Source: Alcaligenaceae bacterium CGII-47 (lineage in GTDB: Bacteria > Pseudomonadota > Gammaproteobacteria > Burkholderiales > Burkholderiaceae_B). From it: DNA of 64,000 bases. The position numbers and the translations under genes are program-made. The notes under the pieces were generated by a model that did not search any database, was not told the origin of the DNA, and saw only the letters and a list, made by a program, of their open reading frames with translations. Shown piece by piece: positions 47,198 to 56,552 of this stretch. Within the stretch, counting starts at the first letter, position 1; every line of letters starts with the position of its first letter. The stretch is from the NCBI GenBank assembly GCA_019166125.1, contig JAHTBO010000003.1:4985-68984 (forward strand), read 5' to 3'.

Positions 47198-47718
47198 ACC
47201 CATCCCCCAAAGCGAACAATCAAGGCCATTACGAGCAAACTATAGATCGCTGCCAAGAGATCGTCGAGCATGACGCCAAAGCCATTTTTGTAACGACGAT
47301 CGAAATAAGCGATGGGCTGTGGCTTGAAAATATCAAATGCCCGAAAAATCACAAAAGCAAGCAGTTGTACCCAGATGTCTGGCGGGATAAGCCATAGCAC
47401 CAGCCAAAACGCTACGATCTCATCCCAGACCATTCCCCCGTGGTCTGGCGCGCCCAGTGCTTGGCCACAACGCTGACATACCCAGCATCCCAGACCGAAG
47501 GCCAAGAGCAGGCCAATCGCCACCCAGGCATCAGGCAGACCAGCGAACAACAGCTCCCACAATAGCCAAGCCATTGCGGTCCCCCAAGTCCCCGGGCCAG
47601 GACGCAGCAAGCCCGAACCAAAACCGAACGCAATGATTCGATCCAGACGGCCAAACACCCATGCAGCAGTAGGCATCAGCGCAGGCCTAAACGAGGAGGA
47701 CGATTCGCGGTTTGGCAT
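47194..47718 (-). CDS. pgpA: Phosphatidylglycerophosphatase A
   Basis: This 174-residue inner-membrane enzyme dephosphorylates phosphatidylglycerol phosphate. Motifs are RPGPGTWGT, WDEIVAFW, FDIFKPQPI and the DD pair in VMLDDLLAAIYS. Membrane segments lie between the acidic motifs. It follows thiL by 16 bases in a run of minus-strand genes. Confidence 0.95.
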   Translation of the reverse strand: MPNRESSSSFRPALMPTAAWVFGRLDRIIAFGFGSGLLRPGPGTWGTAMAWLLWELLFAGLPDAWVAIGLLLAFGLGCWVCQRCGQALGAPDHGGMVWDEIVAFWLVLWLIPPDIWVQLLAFVIFRAFDIFKPQPIAYFDRRYKNGFGVMLDDLLAAIYSLLVMALIVRFGGWV

Positions 47719-47734
47719 CTGAGGGGGCGTCTAT

Positions 47735-48715
47735 TTAGAGGGTAATTCCATGCTTGAAATGGTCAAAGCCATACGACAGGACATCCATGTCCACGCCGTC
47801 CGGCCCCACCACACGCAGGCCTTCGCCCTGCACGAGCGAGCCAATCCGGCTGACCGGCACGGCATACTGTCGAGCAACTGCCTGGACTTGCTCGCGGCGC
47901 ACCGGTGCCGCAGTAAAGCACAGTTCATACACATCGCCGCCCGCCAGCATCGCTGCCTGCTGCAGCTCGGGTGCCAAACCCGCCAAAGCTGGCGCCATCG
48001 GGAGCGCGTCGAACTGGATCTGGGCAGCACAATGGCTGGCAGTAAGAATGTGATTCAAGTCCTGCAACAAGCCATCTGATATGTCTAGCGCGGCACGCGC
48101 CACGCCCACCAAGTGCTGGCCAAAACGCCATCTGGGCATGGGTTGCTCCAGGGCCTGACGGGTTGCCGCCAAAAGCTCGGGATTAGACGGCAAACGGCCC
48201 TGCAACAGACGCAAAGCAATGTCCGGTGCCCCCAGGACACCGCTTACCCATATATCATCGCCTACCTTGGCTGCATTGCGACGCAGCGCATGAGTACGCC
48301 GCACCTCACCCATGACGGTCACACTGATCACAACACCGGCTGGATTATGTGTGGTGTCCCCGCCTACAAGCGGGCAATGCGTTTGCTTGGCCAGCGCATG
48401 AAAGCCGTCGGAAAAAGCCTTGAGCCACGCATGATCAATAGCGGGCAAGGACAACGCCAGGGTACATGCCAGCGGCCGTGCACCCATCGCAGCCAGATCG
48501 GACAAATTGACCGCCAAGGCCTTGTGGCCCAGGTGGGCCGGATCGACATCAGGGAAAAAATGCTCGCCTTGGACCAGCATATCGGTACTCACCGCTATCT
48601 GGAACCCATGTGAGACAGGCAATAGCGCGCAGTCATCGCCTACCCCGAGCATCTCGGGAGGAGCAGGACGATTGAAGTATCGTGCAATGACGTCAAATTC
48701 GCTATCCGACTCCAA
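47735..48715 (-). CDS. thiL: Thiamine-monophosphate kinase
   Basis: This 326-residue PurM-like enzyme converts TMP to thiamine diphosphate. Key blocks are LGVGDDCALLP, VSTDMLVQGEHFF, KALAVNLSDLAAMGA (substrate and metal binding) and ALDISDGLLQDL. The start is a TTG at 48715 with GGAGG only four bases upstream and the expected SEFDVIARYF N-terminus. It sits between nusB and pgpA. Confidence 0.95.
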   Translation of the reverse strand: MESDSEFDVIARYFNRPAPPEMLGVGDDCALLPVSHGFQIAVSTDMLVQGEHFFPDVDPAHLGHKALAVNLSDLAAMGARPLACTLALSLPAIDHAWLKAFSDGFHALAKQTHCPLVGGDTTHNPAGVVISVTVMGEVRRTHALRRNAAKVGDDIWVSGVLGAPDIALRLLQGRLPSNPELLAATRQALEQPMPRWRFGQHLVGVARAALDISDGLLQDLNHILTASHCAAQIQFDALPMAPALAGLAPELQQAAMLAGGDVYELCFTAAPVRREQVQAVARQYAVPVSRIGSLVQGEGLRVVGPDGVDMDVLSYGFDHFKHGITL

Positions 48716-48733
48716 AAAGCCTCCGTAAGACGG

Positions 48734-49225
48734 TTATCGACGCTTAGGGGAATTAACCTCTACTGCGCGGACCTCAGCAGCCAGCTTATCGAGCACACCA
48801 TTGACGAAGCGAAAGCCGTCCGTCCCACCAAAGGATTTAGCCAGCTCAACCGCCTCGTTAATGATTGCCCGATAAGGCACCTCAACATGGTAGACCAGTT
48901 CATAACTGCCAATCAGCAAAATAGCATGCTCGATTGGGGATAGTTCGGCAAGAGGCCGATCCACGTAAGGCATAAAGCGTTCGCGCAGAGGGGCCGCCTC
49001 GCGAAACGCACCGTGCAACAGGGTCTCGTACCACTTACGATCCGCTTCCTCAAACCCCTCACTATCGCGAATATGAGCGTCGATCTCGCCCGCCTCGCGC
49101 AGACTTTCATCCGCGCGCAGCAACCAGGCGTAAACACCCTGCAACGCGAACTCGCGCGCGCGACGACGCGCGCCGCGTGAATTAGACCGTGCAGCGCTCG
49201 ACTGAGCGCCCCGGGCGTCAGTCAT
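48734..49225 (-). CDS. nusB: Transcription antitermination factor NusB
   Basis: This 163-residue all-helical RNA-binding protein binds boxA with S10. After a basic N-terminus ([19 protein letters not shown]) it has [18 protein letters not shown] and [25 protein letters not shown]. The start at 49225 overlaps the ribH stop by 8 bases. Codons further upstream are the antisense of the ribH poly-Asp repeat and not real. Its target, boxA, is at 654-665. Confidence 0.95.
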   Translation of the reverse strand: MTDARGAQSSAARSNSRGARRRAREFALQGVYAWLLRADESLREAGEIDAHIRDSEGFEEADRKWYETLLHGAFREAAPLRERFMPYVDRPLAELSPIEHAILLIGSYELVYHVEVPYRAIINEAVELAKSFGGTDGFRFVNGVLDKLAAEVRAVEVNSPKRR

Positions 49226-49760
49226 CAACGTCCTCGTCATCGTCATCGTCATCATCGTCGTCGTCGTCGTCATCGTCATCGCCCTCATCGGACTCAGGCT
49301 CGAGCGAGGCAACCAGATTAGCCATCTCGACGGCAACACGCGCACAATCGCGGCCCTTATCAGCGGCACGCGCCTCAGCTTGCTCGTCCGTATCCGTTGT
49401 CAGGACGCCATTGGCAACGGGTATGCCGGTCTCGAGCGCCACGCGACTGATCGCCGACGCGCTTTCATTGCTCACCGTCTCGAAGTGATAGGTCTCGCCA
49501 CGGATCACGGCACCCAAAGCGATCAGTGCGTCGAACTCGAAGGTCTCGGCCATCTGTGCCAGCGCGACGCCCAATTCCAAGGCTCCGGGCACGGTCACGA
49601 CCATCACATCACGCTCATCCACACCCAAGACGGCCAGTTCTGCCAAACAAGTCTGAAGCTGTGTCTCGCCGATATTAGCGTTGAAACGGGACTGCACAAT
49701 ACCAATGTGCAGTCCTTCCCCATTCATATCAGAAATCATCGTGTAAGGGTTCATAGTCAT
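49218..49760 (-). CDS. ribH: 6,7-dimethyl-8-ribityllumazine synthase with poly-Asp tail
   Basis: This riboflavin-pathway enzyme condenses the pyrimidinedione with dihydroxybutanone phosphate and normally forms icosahedral or pentameric shells. The conserved parts are [42 protein letters not shown] and [13 protein letters not shown]. The catalytic core ends near residue 152. Instead of the usual short end there is a highly acidic tail with 15 consecutive Asp followed by EDVDD. ATG 49754 is an alternative start. Confidence 0.95.
   Translation of the reverse strand: MTMNPYTMISDMNGEGLHIGIVQSRFNANIGETQLQTCLAELAVLGVDERDVMVVTVPGALELGVALAQMAETFEFDALIALGAVIRGETYHFETVSNESASAISRVALETGIPVANGVLTTDTDEQAEARAADKGRDCARVAVEMANLVASLEPESDEGDDDDDDDDDDDDDDDEDVDD
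49221..49280 (-). repeat. GAY trinucleotide repeat encoding the ribH acidic tail
   Basis: Fifteen consecutive GAC/GAT codons occupy 49236-49280, with a few further GAC/GAT codons and one GAG toward the stop. Mixed third bases show that it is not a pure microsatellite, but slippage could still change its length. The nusB start codon is at its 3' end. Confidence 0.85.
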
Positions 49761-49769
49761 GCATCCAAA

Positions 49770-50951
49770 TTAGGCGTTGGCGGGAATTTCATCCGGTTCA
49801 CTATGATAACCGGTAATGGTCAGTGAAAACCCCACCATGCTGGGCATTTTGCGTGGCCGCGCGAGCAGGCGCGCCTGCCCGACCTTCAGATCGCGCAGGA
49901 TCTGCGCACCGATACCAAAGGTACGCAAACCATTACGCCCGCCATCTGCTGGGCGCGGTGCGGCATCCTGCGTGGTGCTGCTGTTCCAGGCCTCGAACTG
50001 GCTAAACAACAAGCCTTCTGTATCCTGACAATTCATCAGCACCAGCACGCCGCAGGGGGCGGCCGCAATGGCGCGCAAAGCGCTGGCCACTGTCCAGCTA
50101 TGGCGCGTCGCATCTTCGCACAAGACATCCAGCAGGCTAGTCGGCTCATGCACCCGCACCAGCGTCTCGACATCGGGCGAGATCACGCCATGCACAAGCG
50201 CAATATGCGGTGCATTCCATGCCTGATCGCGATAAGCCACAGCACGAAACTCTCCCCAGGGCGTCTTCACGGTGCGCTCGGCCAGACGCTCGATCATTGA
50301 CTCGTGCTCGCTACGATACTGAATCAGATCGGCAATCGTGCCGATCTTCAGGCCGTGCCCGACAGCAAAAGCTTTGAGGTCTGGCAGGCGCGCCATAGTA
50401 CCGTCGGGCTTGAGGATTTCGCAGATGACCGCAGCAGGCGTGAGCCCCGCCATCGCGGTCAAATCACACCCCGCCTCTGTATGGCCAGCACGCACCAGTA
50501 CGCCACCCTGTTCAGCACGCACCGGAAAAATATGGCCCGGCTGCACCAGGTCGCTGGGTCGCGCATCGCGCGCCACCGCAGCCTGAATCGTACGCGCGCG
50601 ATCTGCGGCAGAGATACCCGTGCCGACACCCTCGGCGGCCTCGATGGACATCGTGAAATTCGTGCCGTAGCGCGTGCCGTTCTGGCTTGACATCAGCGGA
50701 AGCTGAAGCTGGTTGCAACGCTCTTGGGTCAAGGTCAGGCACACAAGGCCGCGCGCATGGGTGACCATAAAGTTGATCGCATCGGGCGTGACAAAATCAG
50801 CCGCCAGCACCAGATCACCTTCGTTTTCTCGATCCTCTTCGTCGACCAGGATAACCATCCGACCGGCACGCAATTCCGCTACGATCTCTGATACAGGAGA
50901 AATCTCGAGGGATTGCGACGCCTCAAAATCAACTTGTGAAGTAACACTCAT
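49770..50951 (-). CDS. ribB: 3,4-dihydroxy-2-butanone-4-phosphate synthase with degenerate GTP cyclohydrolase II domain
   Basis: This 393-residue two-domain protein has an N-terminal RibB domain (to about 210) with the acidic loop [13 protein letters not shown] and [11 protein letters not shown], which is complete. The C-terminal half resembles GTP cyclohydrolase II ([26 protein letters not shown]). It lacks the zinc motif C-x-GD-x-RCDCG and the catalytic arginine context, so it should not hydrolyse GTP. This is the RibBX type. ATG 50951 has AGGTG upstream, and 50957 is an alternative. ribH follows by 9 bases. No FMN riboswitch is seen in the 60 bases upstream. Confidence 0.9.
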   Translation of the reverse strand: MSVTSQVDFEASQSLEISPVSEIVAELRAGRMVILVDEEDRENEGDLVLAADFVTPDAINFMVTHARGLVCLTLTQERCNQLQLPLMSSQNGTRYGTNFTMSIEAAEGVGTGISAADRARTIQAAVARDARPSDLVQPGHIFPVRAEQGGVLVRAGHTEAGCDLTAMAGLTPAAVICEILKPDGTMARLPDLKAFAVGHGLKIGTIADLIQYRSEHESMIERLAERTVKTPWGEFRAVAYRDQAWNAPHIALVHGVISPDVETLVRVHEPTSLLDVLCEDATRHSWTVASALRAIAAAPCGVLVLMNCQDTEGLLFSQFEAWNSSTTQDAAPRPADGGRNGLRTFGIGAQILRDLKVGQARLLARPRKMPSMVGFSLTITGYHSEPDEIPANA

Positions 50952-51012
50952 AACCATGCACCTAAATTGAGAACAAACATTTTAACGCTTGGGCTGTCAG
51001 CGCACAGAATGC

Positions 51013-52140
51013 TCAGCCCGCCACGCCAGCGGACTCCTCACCCAGGAGCGCATCGGCAAACTCACTCGCGACGAAAGGCTGTAGATCCTCGACGCCCTCT
51101 CCGACACCGATCCAGTAAACAGGAATGGGCCGTACACCACGGCTACCTGCCGCCACCGCTGCCAGGGCCCCTCCCTTGGCGGTGCCATCAAGCTTGGTGA
51201 CGATCAAGCCAGTCAGGCCCAGGGCGGCGTCAAACGCACGGATTTGTGCAATCGCATTCTGCCCGGTGTTGCCATCGACCACCAGCAATATCTCGTGCGG
51301 GGCCGATGCATCGGCTTTGCCTATAACACGTTTGATTTTTTTTAGCTCTTCCATGAGGTGCAACTGGGTGGGCAAACGCCCTGCGGTATCCACGAGGACG
51401 ACGTCCACAGCGCGCGCCCGACCCGCATTGACTGCGTCAAAAGCGACCGCAGCCGGATCGCCGCCTTCCTGTGCGATCACGGTCACCTGATTACGCATTC
51501 CCCAGGCGACAAGCTGCTCGCGTGCCGCCGCTCGGAACGTGTCGCCAGCCGCCAGCAATACGCTCGCCTGCCGGGCTTGCAAAGCCCGCGTGAGCTTACC
51601 TATCGAAGTAGTCTTGCCTGCGCCGTTCACACCGGCAATCATGACAACCATGGGTGCTGCCTCTCCCACAACGAAAGGTTTTTCCAAAACTTTAAGATGA
51701 GCTGCGAGCACCTCACGCAGCGCTGCCTTCACCCCTGCAGCTTGATCAATGCGCTCTTTGCGTACGCGGGCCCGCAAGGCCGTCAGCAATTGCGCGGTGG
51801 CCTCAACCCCCGCATCAGCCATGATAAGGGCTGTCTCGAGCTCTTCGAACAAGGCCTCATCAACCTTGGTGCCGACAAACAAGCCGCCAAAGCTCTGGCC
51901 GGTGCGCGAGAGGCCGCGACGCAGGCGCGAAACCCAGGATGGCTTATCCTGTGTGATTTCAGGGGTCATCACAGACGGTGGCAACGGCTCGGGCGCCAAA
52001 GCAATCGGCGGAGTTGGCGTCAGATCAGTTACCGATTCAGGCACCAAATCGGGCGAACGATCGGGTATCGACGCGGATGAGGGATCCGGAGCGAGCTCCG
52101 GCGGCGCGACGGCTTGCTTACGTTTAAAAAAGCTGAACAT
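51013..52140 (-). CDS. ftsY: Signal recognition particle receptor FtsY
   Basis: This 375-residue SRP GTPase receptor has a short N-terminal acidic/proline region (to about 75), the NG domain with G1 GVNGAGKTTSIGKL, G3 DTAGRLPTQ and G4 TKLDGTAKGG. The N-terminus MFSFFKRKQ is a membrane-targeting amphipathic helix. It is divergent from rsmD with only 17 bases between start codons. Confidence 0.97.
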   Translation of the reverse strand: MFSFFKRKQAVAPPELAPDPSSASIPDRSPDLVPESVTDLTPTPPIALAPEPLPPSVMTPEITQDKPSWVSRLRRGLSRTGQSFGGLFVGTKVDEALFEELETALIMADAGVEATAQLLTALRARVRKERIDQAAGVKAALREVLAAHLKVLEKPFVVGEAAPMVVMIAGVNGAGKTTSIGKLTRALQARQASVLLAAGDTFRAAAREQLVAWGMRNQVTVIAQEGGDPAAVAFDAVNAGRARAVDVVLVDTAGRLPTQLHLMEELKKIKRVIGKADASAPHEILLVVDGNTGQNAIAQIRAFDAALGLTGLIVTKLDGTAKGGALAAVAAGSRGVRPIPVYWIGVGEGVEDLQPFVASEFADALLGEESAGVAG

Positions 52141-52157
52141 ACGTTTTACACTAGGCC

Positions 52158-52769
52158 ATGAAAAAACATCGTATCCGCATTGTAGGCGGTGAATACCGCC
52201 GCACGCCTATCCCCGTCGCCGATGGCACCCATCTGCGCCCAACACCAGATCGAGTGCGCGAGACCCTGTTTAATTGGCTCACACACTTTTGGGCGGGAGA
52301 CTTCTCGGACAAACGCGTATTGGACCTCTTTGCCGGGACCGGTGCGCTCGGTTTTGAAGCTGCTTCGCGAGGTGCCGCACACGTTCAGCTCGTCGAACAG
52401 GCGCCAGCCGCACTGGCCGGTCTGCATGCTTTGCAGCGCAAACTCCAGACGTCCCGTGTCCATATCCAGGCTGGTGACGCACTCGTCTACTTACGCAAAC
52501 CAACCAACCCAAAGTATGATCTGCTCATGCTCGACCCGCCCTTTGGCCAAGGATGGATCGAACAGCTCTGGCCGCTGGTGCCGCTCGCACTCGCCCCAGG
52601 GGGTTTGATCTATCTAGAGGCCGAACTAACAATCCGAGAATTCCCCATTGAATTCAAACTGTTACGACAGGGCCGGGCGGGCCAGGTTCATTTCTATTTG
52701 CTGCAATTTGCTGCAATGCAAAAAACAGTCAATAATCTGGAAATTGTTTATACCCCTATTCATCCATAA
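52158..52769 (+). CDS. rsmD: 16S rRNA (guanine(966)-N(2))-methyltransferase
   Basis: This 203-residue Rossmann methyltransferase has the SAM motif VLDLFAGTGALGFEAASRGA and the N6/N2-amino methylase motif LMLDPPFG. The N-terminal RIVGGEYRRTPIPV is typical of RsmD. It is followed by coaD after 15 bases, the usual pairing. Confidence 0.95.
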   Translation: MKKHRIRIVGGEYRRTPIPVADGTHLRPTPDRVRETLFNWLTHFWAGDFSDKRVLDLFAGTGALGFEAASRGAAHVQLVEQAPAALAGLHALQRKLQTSRVHIQAGDALVYLRKPTNPKYDLLMLDPPFGQGWIEQLWPLVPLALAPGGLIYLEAELTIREFPIEFKLLRQGRAGQVHFYLLQFAAMQKTVNNLEIVYTPIHP

Positions 52770-52784
52770 CCCTTTGGAGTCTGC

Positions 52785-53303
52785 ATGATTACCGCTGTCT
52801 ATCCAGGGACGTTCGATCCCCTGACGCGTGGTCACGAGGATCTCGTACGCCGTGCAGCCAGTCTGTTTGACCATGTCGTCGTAGGCGTGGCTCATAGCCG
52901 AAACAAAAAGCCGTTTTTTACCGTTCGTGAACGCGTGGAAATCGCCCAAGAAGTGCTTGGACACTATCCGAACGTCGAAGTACGCAGCTTTGCAGGCCTA
53001 CTCAAGGACTTCGTACGCGAGCAGGACGGACGGGTCATTGTGCGCGGCCTACGAGCCGTATCGGACTTTGAGTACGAGTTTCAGATGGCAGGCATGAATC
53101 GCCATCTGTTGCCGGAGGTCGAGACCTTATTCATGACACCCTCGGATCAGTACCAGTTTATCTCGGGCACAATCGTACGCGAAATTGCGATTCTGGGCGG
53201 CGATGTCAGTAAATTCGTCTTTCCATCGGTCGAGCGCTGGCTACACAGCAAGGCCAAAATCCTGCGTGAAGCACAGCTCGCCAACCCCGAGGCAGAATAT
53301 TAA
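52785..53303 (+). CDS. coaD: Pantetheine-phosphate adenylyltransferase
   Basis: This 172-residue nucleotidyltransferase is the penultimate step of coenzyme A biosynthesis. It has the N-terminal T/HxGH motif [21 protein letters not shown], the [15 protein letters not shown] block and [27 protein letters not shown] lies just before the start. The frequent ferredoxin neighbour of coaD is absent. Confidence 0.97.
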   Translation: MITAVYPGTFDPLTRGHEDLVRRAASLFDHVVVGVAHSRNKKPFFTVRERVEIAQEVLGHYPNVEVRSFAGLLKDFVREQDGRVIVRGLRAVSDFEYEFQMAGMNRHLLPEVETLFMTPSDQYQFISGTIVREIAILGGDVSKFVFPSVERWLHSKAKILREAQLANPEAEY

Positions 53304-53312
53304 TCCTTGCGG

Positions 53313-53699
53313 CTATGTCGGCCAACGGACCGCATCAGCCAGTGGATGCACCTTGGCCAGGCGACAGGCCTGCCCCAGCAAATCGGTAAACCAAGCAGCC
53401 GCCAATTCGCCTTCGTCCACAACACGCACTGCCTGATCGCCCACGAGCGCCTGTGCCTCGACACTGTCATCATCCTCGATGACATCCATTGGGATGTCCA
53501 TGCGCAGCATACCGGGTGCACGCACGACCAAGTAACCAAAACGCACGCTCACGTCGATCTGGGCCAACGCTGGGCAGCGTCCACGATCGAGCCAGCGGCC
53601 TGTCTCATCGACGACCAACCAGCGTCGATCGTAGGCGAGCTGATCAGTGCCCTCTAATGCGCCGCAGCCGGCAATGGGATGGATGGGGCTTGAGCTCAT
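53313..53699 (-). CDS. Orphan MOSC N-terminal beta-barrel domain protein
   Basis: This 128-residue protein matches only the N-terminal half of MOSC (MOCO sulfurase C-terminal) proteins: IHPIAGCGALEG, YDRRWLVVDETGRWLDRGRCPALAQID, and the end VVDEGELAAAWFTDLLGQACRLAKV. Normal family members are about 270-290 residues and carry a catalytic MOSC domain after this point. Here the stop comes first, with coaD ending 10 bases further on. The start overlaps the AsmA stop (ATGA). It could be a functional single domain or a truncated relic. Confidence 0.75.
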   Translation of the reverse strand: MSSSPIHPIAGCGALEGTDQLAYDRRWLVVDETGRWLDRGRCPALAQIDVSVRFGYLVVRAPGMLRMDIPMDVIEDDDSVEAQALVGDQAVRVVDEGELAAAWFTDLLGQACRLAKVHPLADAVRWPT

Positions 53700-56293
53700 T
53701 TTCCTAGTAGTCCTTTTAAAGCGTCACCGATACGCTTGACCGGATCGGCGGGGGTCTGAGGGGCTTCGGGGGTTGCGGCGCCTGGCGCCACGTCAGGAAC
53801 AGCATTCTGGATCAGCGCGTCAGACAGCAGCTCTGTCAAGCCTGCCTTAACGGCATCCTTGATTGATTTATTGCTAATTGATTGCCATTGCACATCATAG
53901 ACGAGAGATTTGAAGGGGCCGCTAATCAAAACGGGAATACTCACCCCACGCAAGGCGCCGATCACCGGAACCATGTCCTTTGTGGGCTTGTTGGTCACCA
54001 GCGCATTAAGTTGCAGGTCAAGCCGTTGGGCCAGTAGATCGACCTGCGCAGGCTTACCCTCAGAGACGCGCAGCAGATCGGTGACAAGCAGCACCTTATT
54101 GAACGTGCCCACCCCCTTGCTGAAATCGATCCGGCCATCCAGGGCACTAAACGGTGTGCGTCGACTCATATCATAGGGATTGTTAATCGTTGCGCGCCCA
54201 CCCTGTAATAGCTCCCCCATCGCCTGCGAAGCTTCCTGTAGCGTCTGAGCGGCGTCAAAACCACGAATGGCACCCTGACGTATCTGTAGGCTCGTCTTGC
54301 CCGCCAGGGACGCGATCAGCATCTCGGTTGTTGCACCACGCGCCTCGAACGCCGCCTGCAGTGATCCGGTGCCCGAGAGGTGACCGTCCTTTAGCAGCGC
54401 CTGCATGAAGGGCTCTACCGCGATCTTGTCCAGATTCAATTGCAATTTGACTGATGCATCATCGCGCGCACTCAGGCTCGCGCTCAACTGTCCCTCGTAG
54501 AGCTTGGCGGCAACTTTGGAGATTTCCAGCTTCCCCCCTTGGGCTCGGACATTGCCCGAGACCGTACGCAGTTGCAAATCACGCACGCGCAGGTCGTCGA
54601 CCTTGATCTGACCCGTGATATCCAGGGGGGTGATCAATGACCAATCTATGGGTGTCGCTGCTGGGGTCACCACTGCCGGCTTGGGGGTCTCGGCGGGTTT
54701 TGCCGGTGCCTTAGGCTCGGAAGCAGCGTTATTTGCCACTGGCTTCTTGTCTGTCTCGGCCTTCGCTTTTGGGGGCTGGGCAAGCGGTGTGAGCCAGTTA
54801 TTCAAATCCAGCTTGCCGGCATCCAAGGAAAAAGTGACTTTAGGCGTATCGAGTCGCTCGGCCTGCGCCTTGAGCTCGAGCTGCCCACCATTGATGACGG
54901 CATTGATATCCGCACCCAGCATGTCCTTGATCAGGTCCAGTTGCACACTGCCGATCATGGGGAACTCGAAGCGTCCACCGGGCAGCGCCGCATCCTGGAT
55001 ACTCATATCGCCCTTCATTGCAGAGAGCTCTCCCTTTTTGAGAGACAAGTTCCAACTCGCGGGCGAGGTGAGCTGCAGGCGTAGTAGGCGCTGATCGCGA
55101 GAGATCCCCGCATCCAGGCTCAGCGCCTGAAACTGCAACAACTCTGCATTGCCCGACAAACCCTCTAGGCCCACGGCCATCGCCAGGGTCGAGGCGCCCG
55201 TGAGCTTGAGCGTTCCGGTCACAGGATCACCCTTGGCCGCCTCAGGAGAAATGGACAACGCTGGCGCATCAAACGCCGCGTCGATACCGTATTCGGGCGA
55301 CTTACCGGTCGCACGCAGCGAGAGCTTTTCAACCTTGAGCTCGGATTGCCGCTGATCAAGCCTAAGCTTGGGCACCGATAAGCTTGCCTTGATCTCTGAG
55401 ACCGGCTTGGCGCCTACCCACCCGCCTTGGACACCTAATTCGACGCCGTTGGCGGCGAAGGTGCGCGCCGTGCCGCTATAGGCCAGATTACCCTTGAGCG
55501 TTATCGAAGCCTTGTTCAGCTCGGCCATCCCCCCCACCAGTTGTACATTTATTTTTTGGGCGCTATAGCCACGTGTATTTGGATCGAGACGCAACAAGGC
55601 CTGCGCCTCAACCTGGGCATCCGCAACCGGCGTCACACCCAGCAAATGCCCCTTAAGGGTGACATCGAAGGCCTGGTCGTAAGTCATTCGGCCGGTATTC
55701 ACATCAAGATCAGAGAGCGTGAGCGCCGTACCAGTCTGCTCATCGAGGTAATGAATCTGGCCGTTCTTAAGTGCTAATCCAGCAATATCAATCTGGGGGT
55801 CAGCGCGGCCATCTGCCGACGGCGCTACGACGAGTGCGCCCGCCAGCACCGCCCCTGCGTCATCCAAACTATTAGCTGGTGGATGGAATGCCTCTGTCGA
55901 GATCAAATCACTGAAGTTGAAACGACCCTCTTTATCTCGTGTCACCCAGGCCTTAAAGCCTGTCACCGACACATGATCGACAACAAGCCGATTAGAGAGC
56001 AGCGGCCAGATCGCCACAGCAAAACGCGCACCATCCATGGACACAAAGGTGCGCTTACCGTCCCGATCTGACAAAGCAACATCCTGCACCGACAGGCCTA
56101 TGCGGGGAAACAGCGACAGACCGATCTCACCCTTGATTGTCAGCGTGCGCTCATAGCGGTTATAGACAAGTTGCTCGAGCTTATTTTTATAGGCATTCGG
56201 ATTGAAAGTAAGGATAAATATCGATAGCCCTACCAACGCGACAATCACCAAAATGACCAGGCCGAACACTAGCCGTTTGAACCAGACACTCAT
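53696..56293 (-). CDS. asmA: AsmA family protein
   Basis: This 865-residue envelope protein has an N-terminal membrane anchor (VFGLVILVIVALVGLSIFILTF) followed by a long beta-rich periplasmic region. The AsmA N-terminal domain shows RIGLSVQDVALSDRDG and VSVTGFKAWVTRDKEGRFNFSDL, and the AsmA C-terminal domain shows SLQIRQGAIRGFDAAQTL near residue 680. AsmA-type proteins are bridge-like factors implicated in phospholipid transport to the outer membrane. It ends overlapping the MOSC-N gene by 4 bases. Confidence 0.9.
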   Translation of the reverse strand: MSVWFKRLVFGLVILVIVALVGLSIFILTFNPNAYKNKLEQLVYNRYERTLTIKGEIGLSLFPRIGLSVQDVALSDRDGKRTFVSMDGARFAVAIWPLLSNRLVVDHVSVTGFKAWVTRDKEGRFNFSDLISTEAFHPPANSLDDAGAVLAGALVVAPSADGRADPQIDIAGLALKNGQIHYLDEQTGTALTLSDLDVNTGRMTYDQAFDVTLKGHLLGVTPVADAQVEAQALLRLDPNTRGYSAQKINVQLVGGMAELNKASITLKGNLAYSGTARTFAANGVELGVQGGWVGAKPVSEIKASLSVPKLRLDQRQSELKVEKLSLRATGKSPEYGIDAAFDAPALSISPEAAKGDPVTGTLKLTGASTLAMAVGLEGLSGNAELLQFQALSLDAGISRDQRLLRLQLTSPASWNLSLKKGELSAMKGDMSIQDAALPGGRFEFPMIGSVQLDLIKDMLGADINAVINGGQLELKAQAERLDTPKVTFSLDAGKLDLNNWLTPLAQPPKAKAETDKKPVANNAASEPKAPAKPAETPKPAVVTPAATPIDWSLITPLDITGQIKVDDLRVRDLQLRTVSGNVRAQGGKLEISKVAAKLYEGQLSASLSARDDASVKLQLNLDKIAVEPFMQALLKDGHLSGTGSLQAAFEARGATTEMLIASLAGKTSLQIRQGAIRGFDAAQTLQEASQAMGELLQGGRATINNPYDMSRRTPFSALDGRIDFSKGVGTFNKVLLVTDLLRVSEGKPAQVDLLAQRLDLQLNALVTNKPTKDMVPVIGALRGVSIPVLISGPFKSLVYDVQWQSISNKSIKDAVKAGLTELLSDALIQNAVPDVAPGAATPEAPQTPADPVKRIGDALKGLLGK

Positions 56294-56552
56294 TCTTACC
56301 CCTGCGCGAGCCCCATCCGGCTCAATCGCCGGGCAGATAATATAAACGGAATGCTAACCCATGCTCAGCATAAGCAATGCGGTAAAACCCGTAAGAGATT
56401 CTCTTGTTGCACATTGACGTCGGCGCTTACCTCGAGTATCAATATCGCATATAACCATTAGACATAATAGAATAAGGGATTCATCGTATCGCATCAGCCA
56501 TTAACCGTTACGATTGAACGTTCCCTTATTCGCAACTCACCCCGGAACTCTC

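Noticed and set aside
49226..49369. Met/Thr-rich N-terminal extension of nusB
   Set aside because: It is the shifted reading of the ribH GAY repeat. NusB starts at 49225.
50952..51012. FMN riboswitch upstream of ribB
   Set aside because: The gap to ftsY is only about 60 bases, too short for an RFN element, and none of its conserved segments is visible.
56294..56552. SAM or SAH riboswitch upstream of metZ
   Set aside because: No conserved core of these classes could be recognised by eye in the 259-base gap. A covariance search would be decisive.
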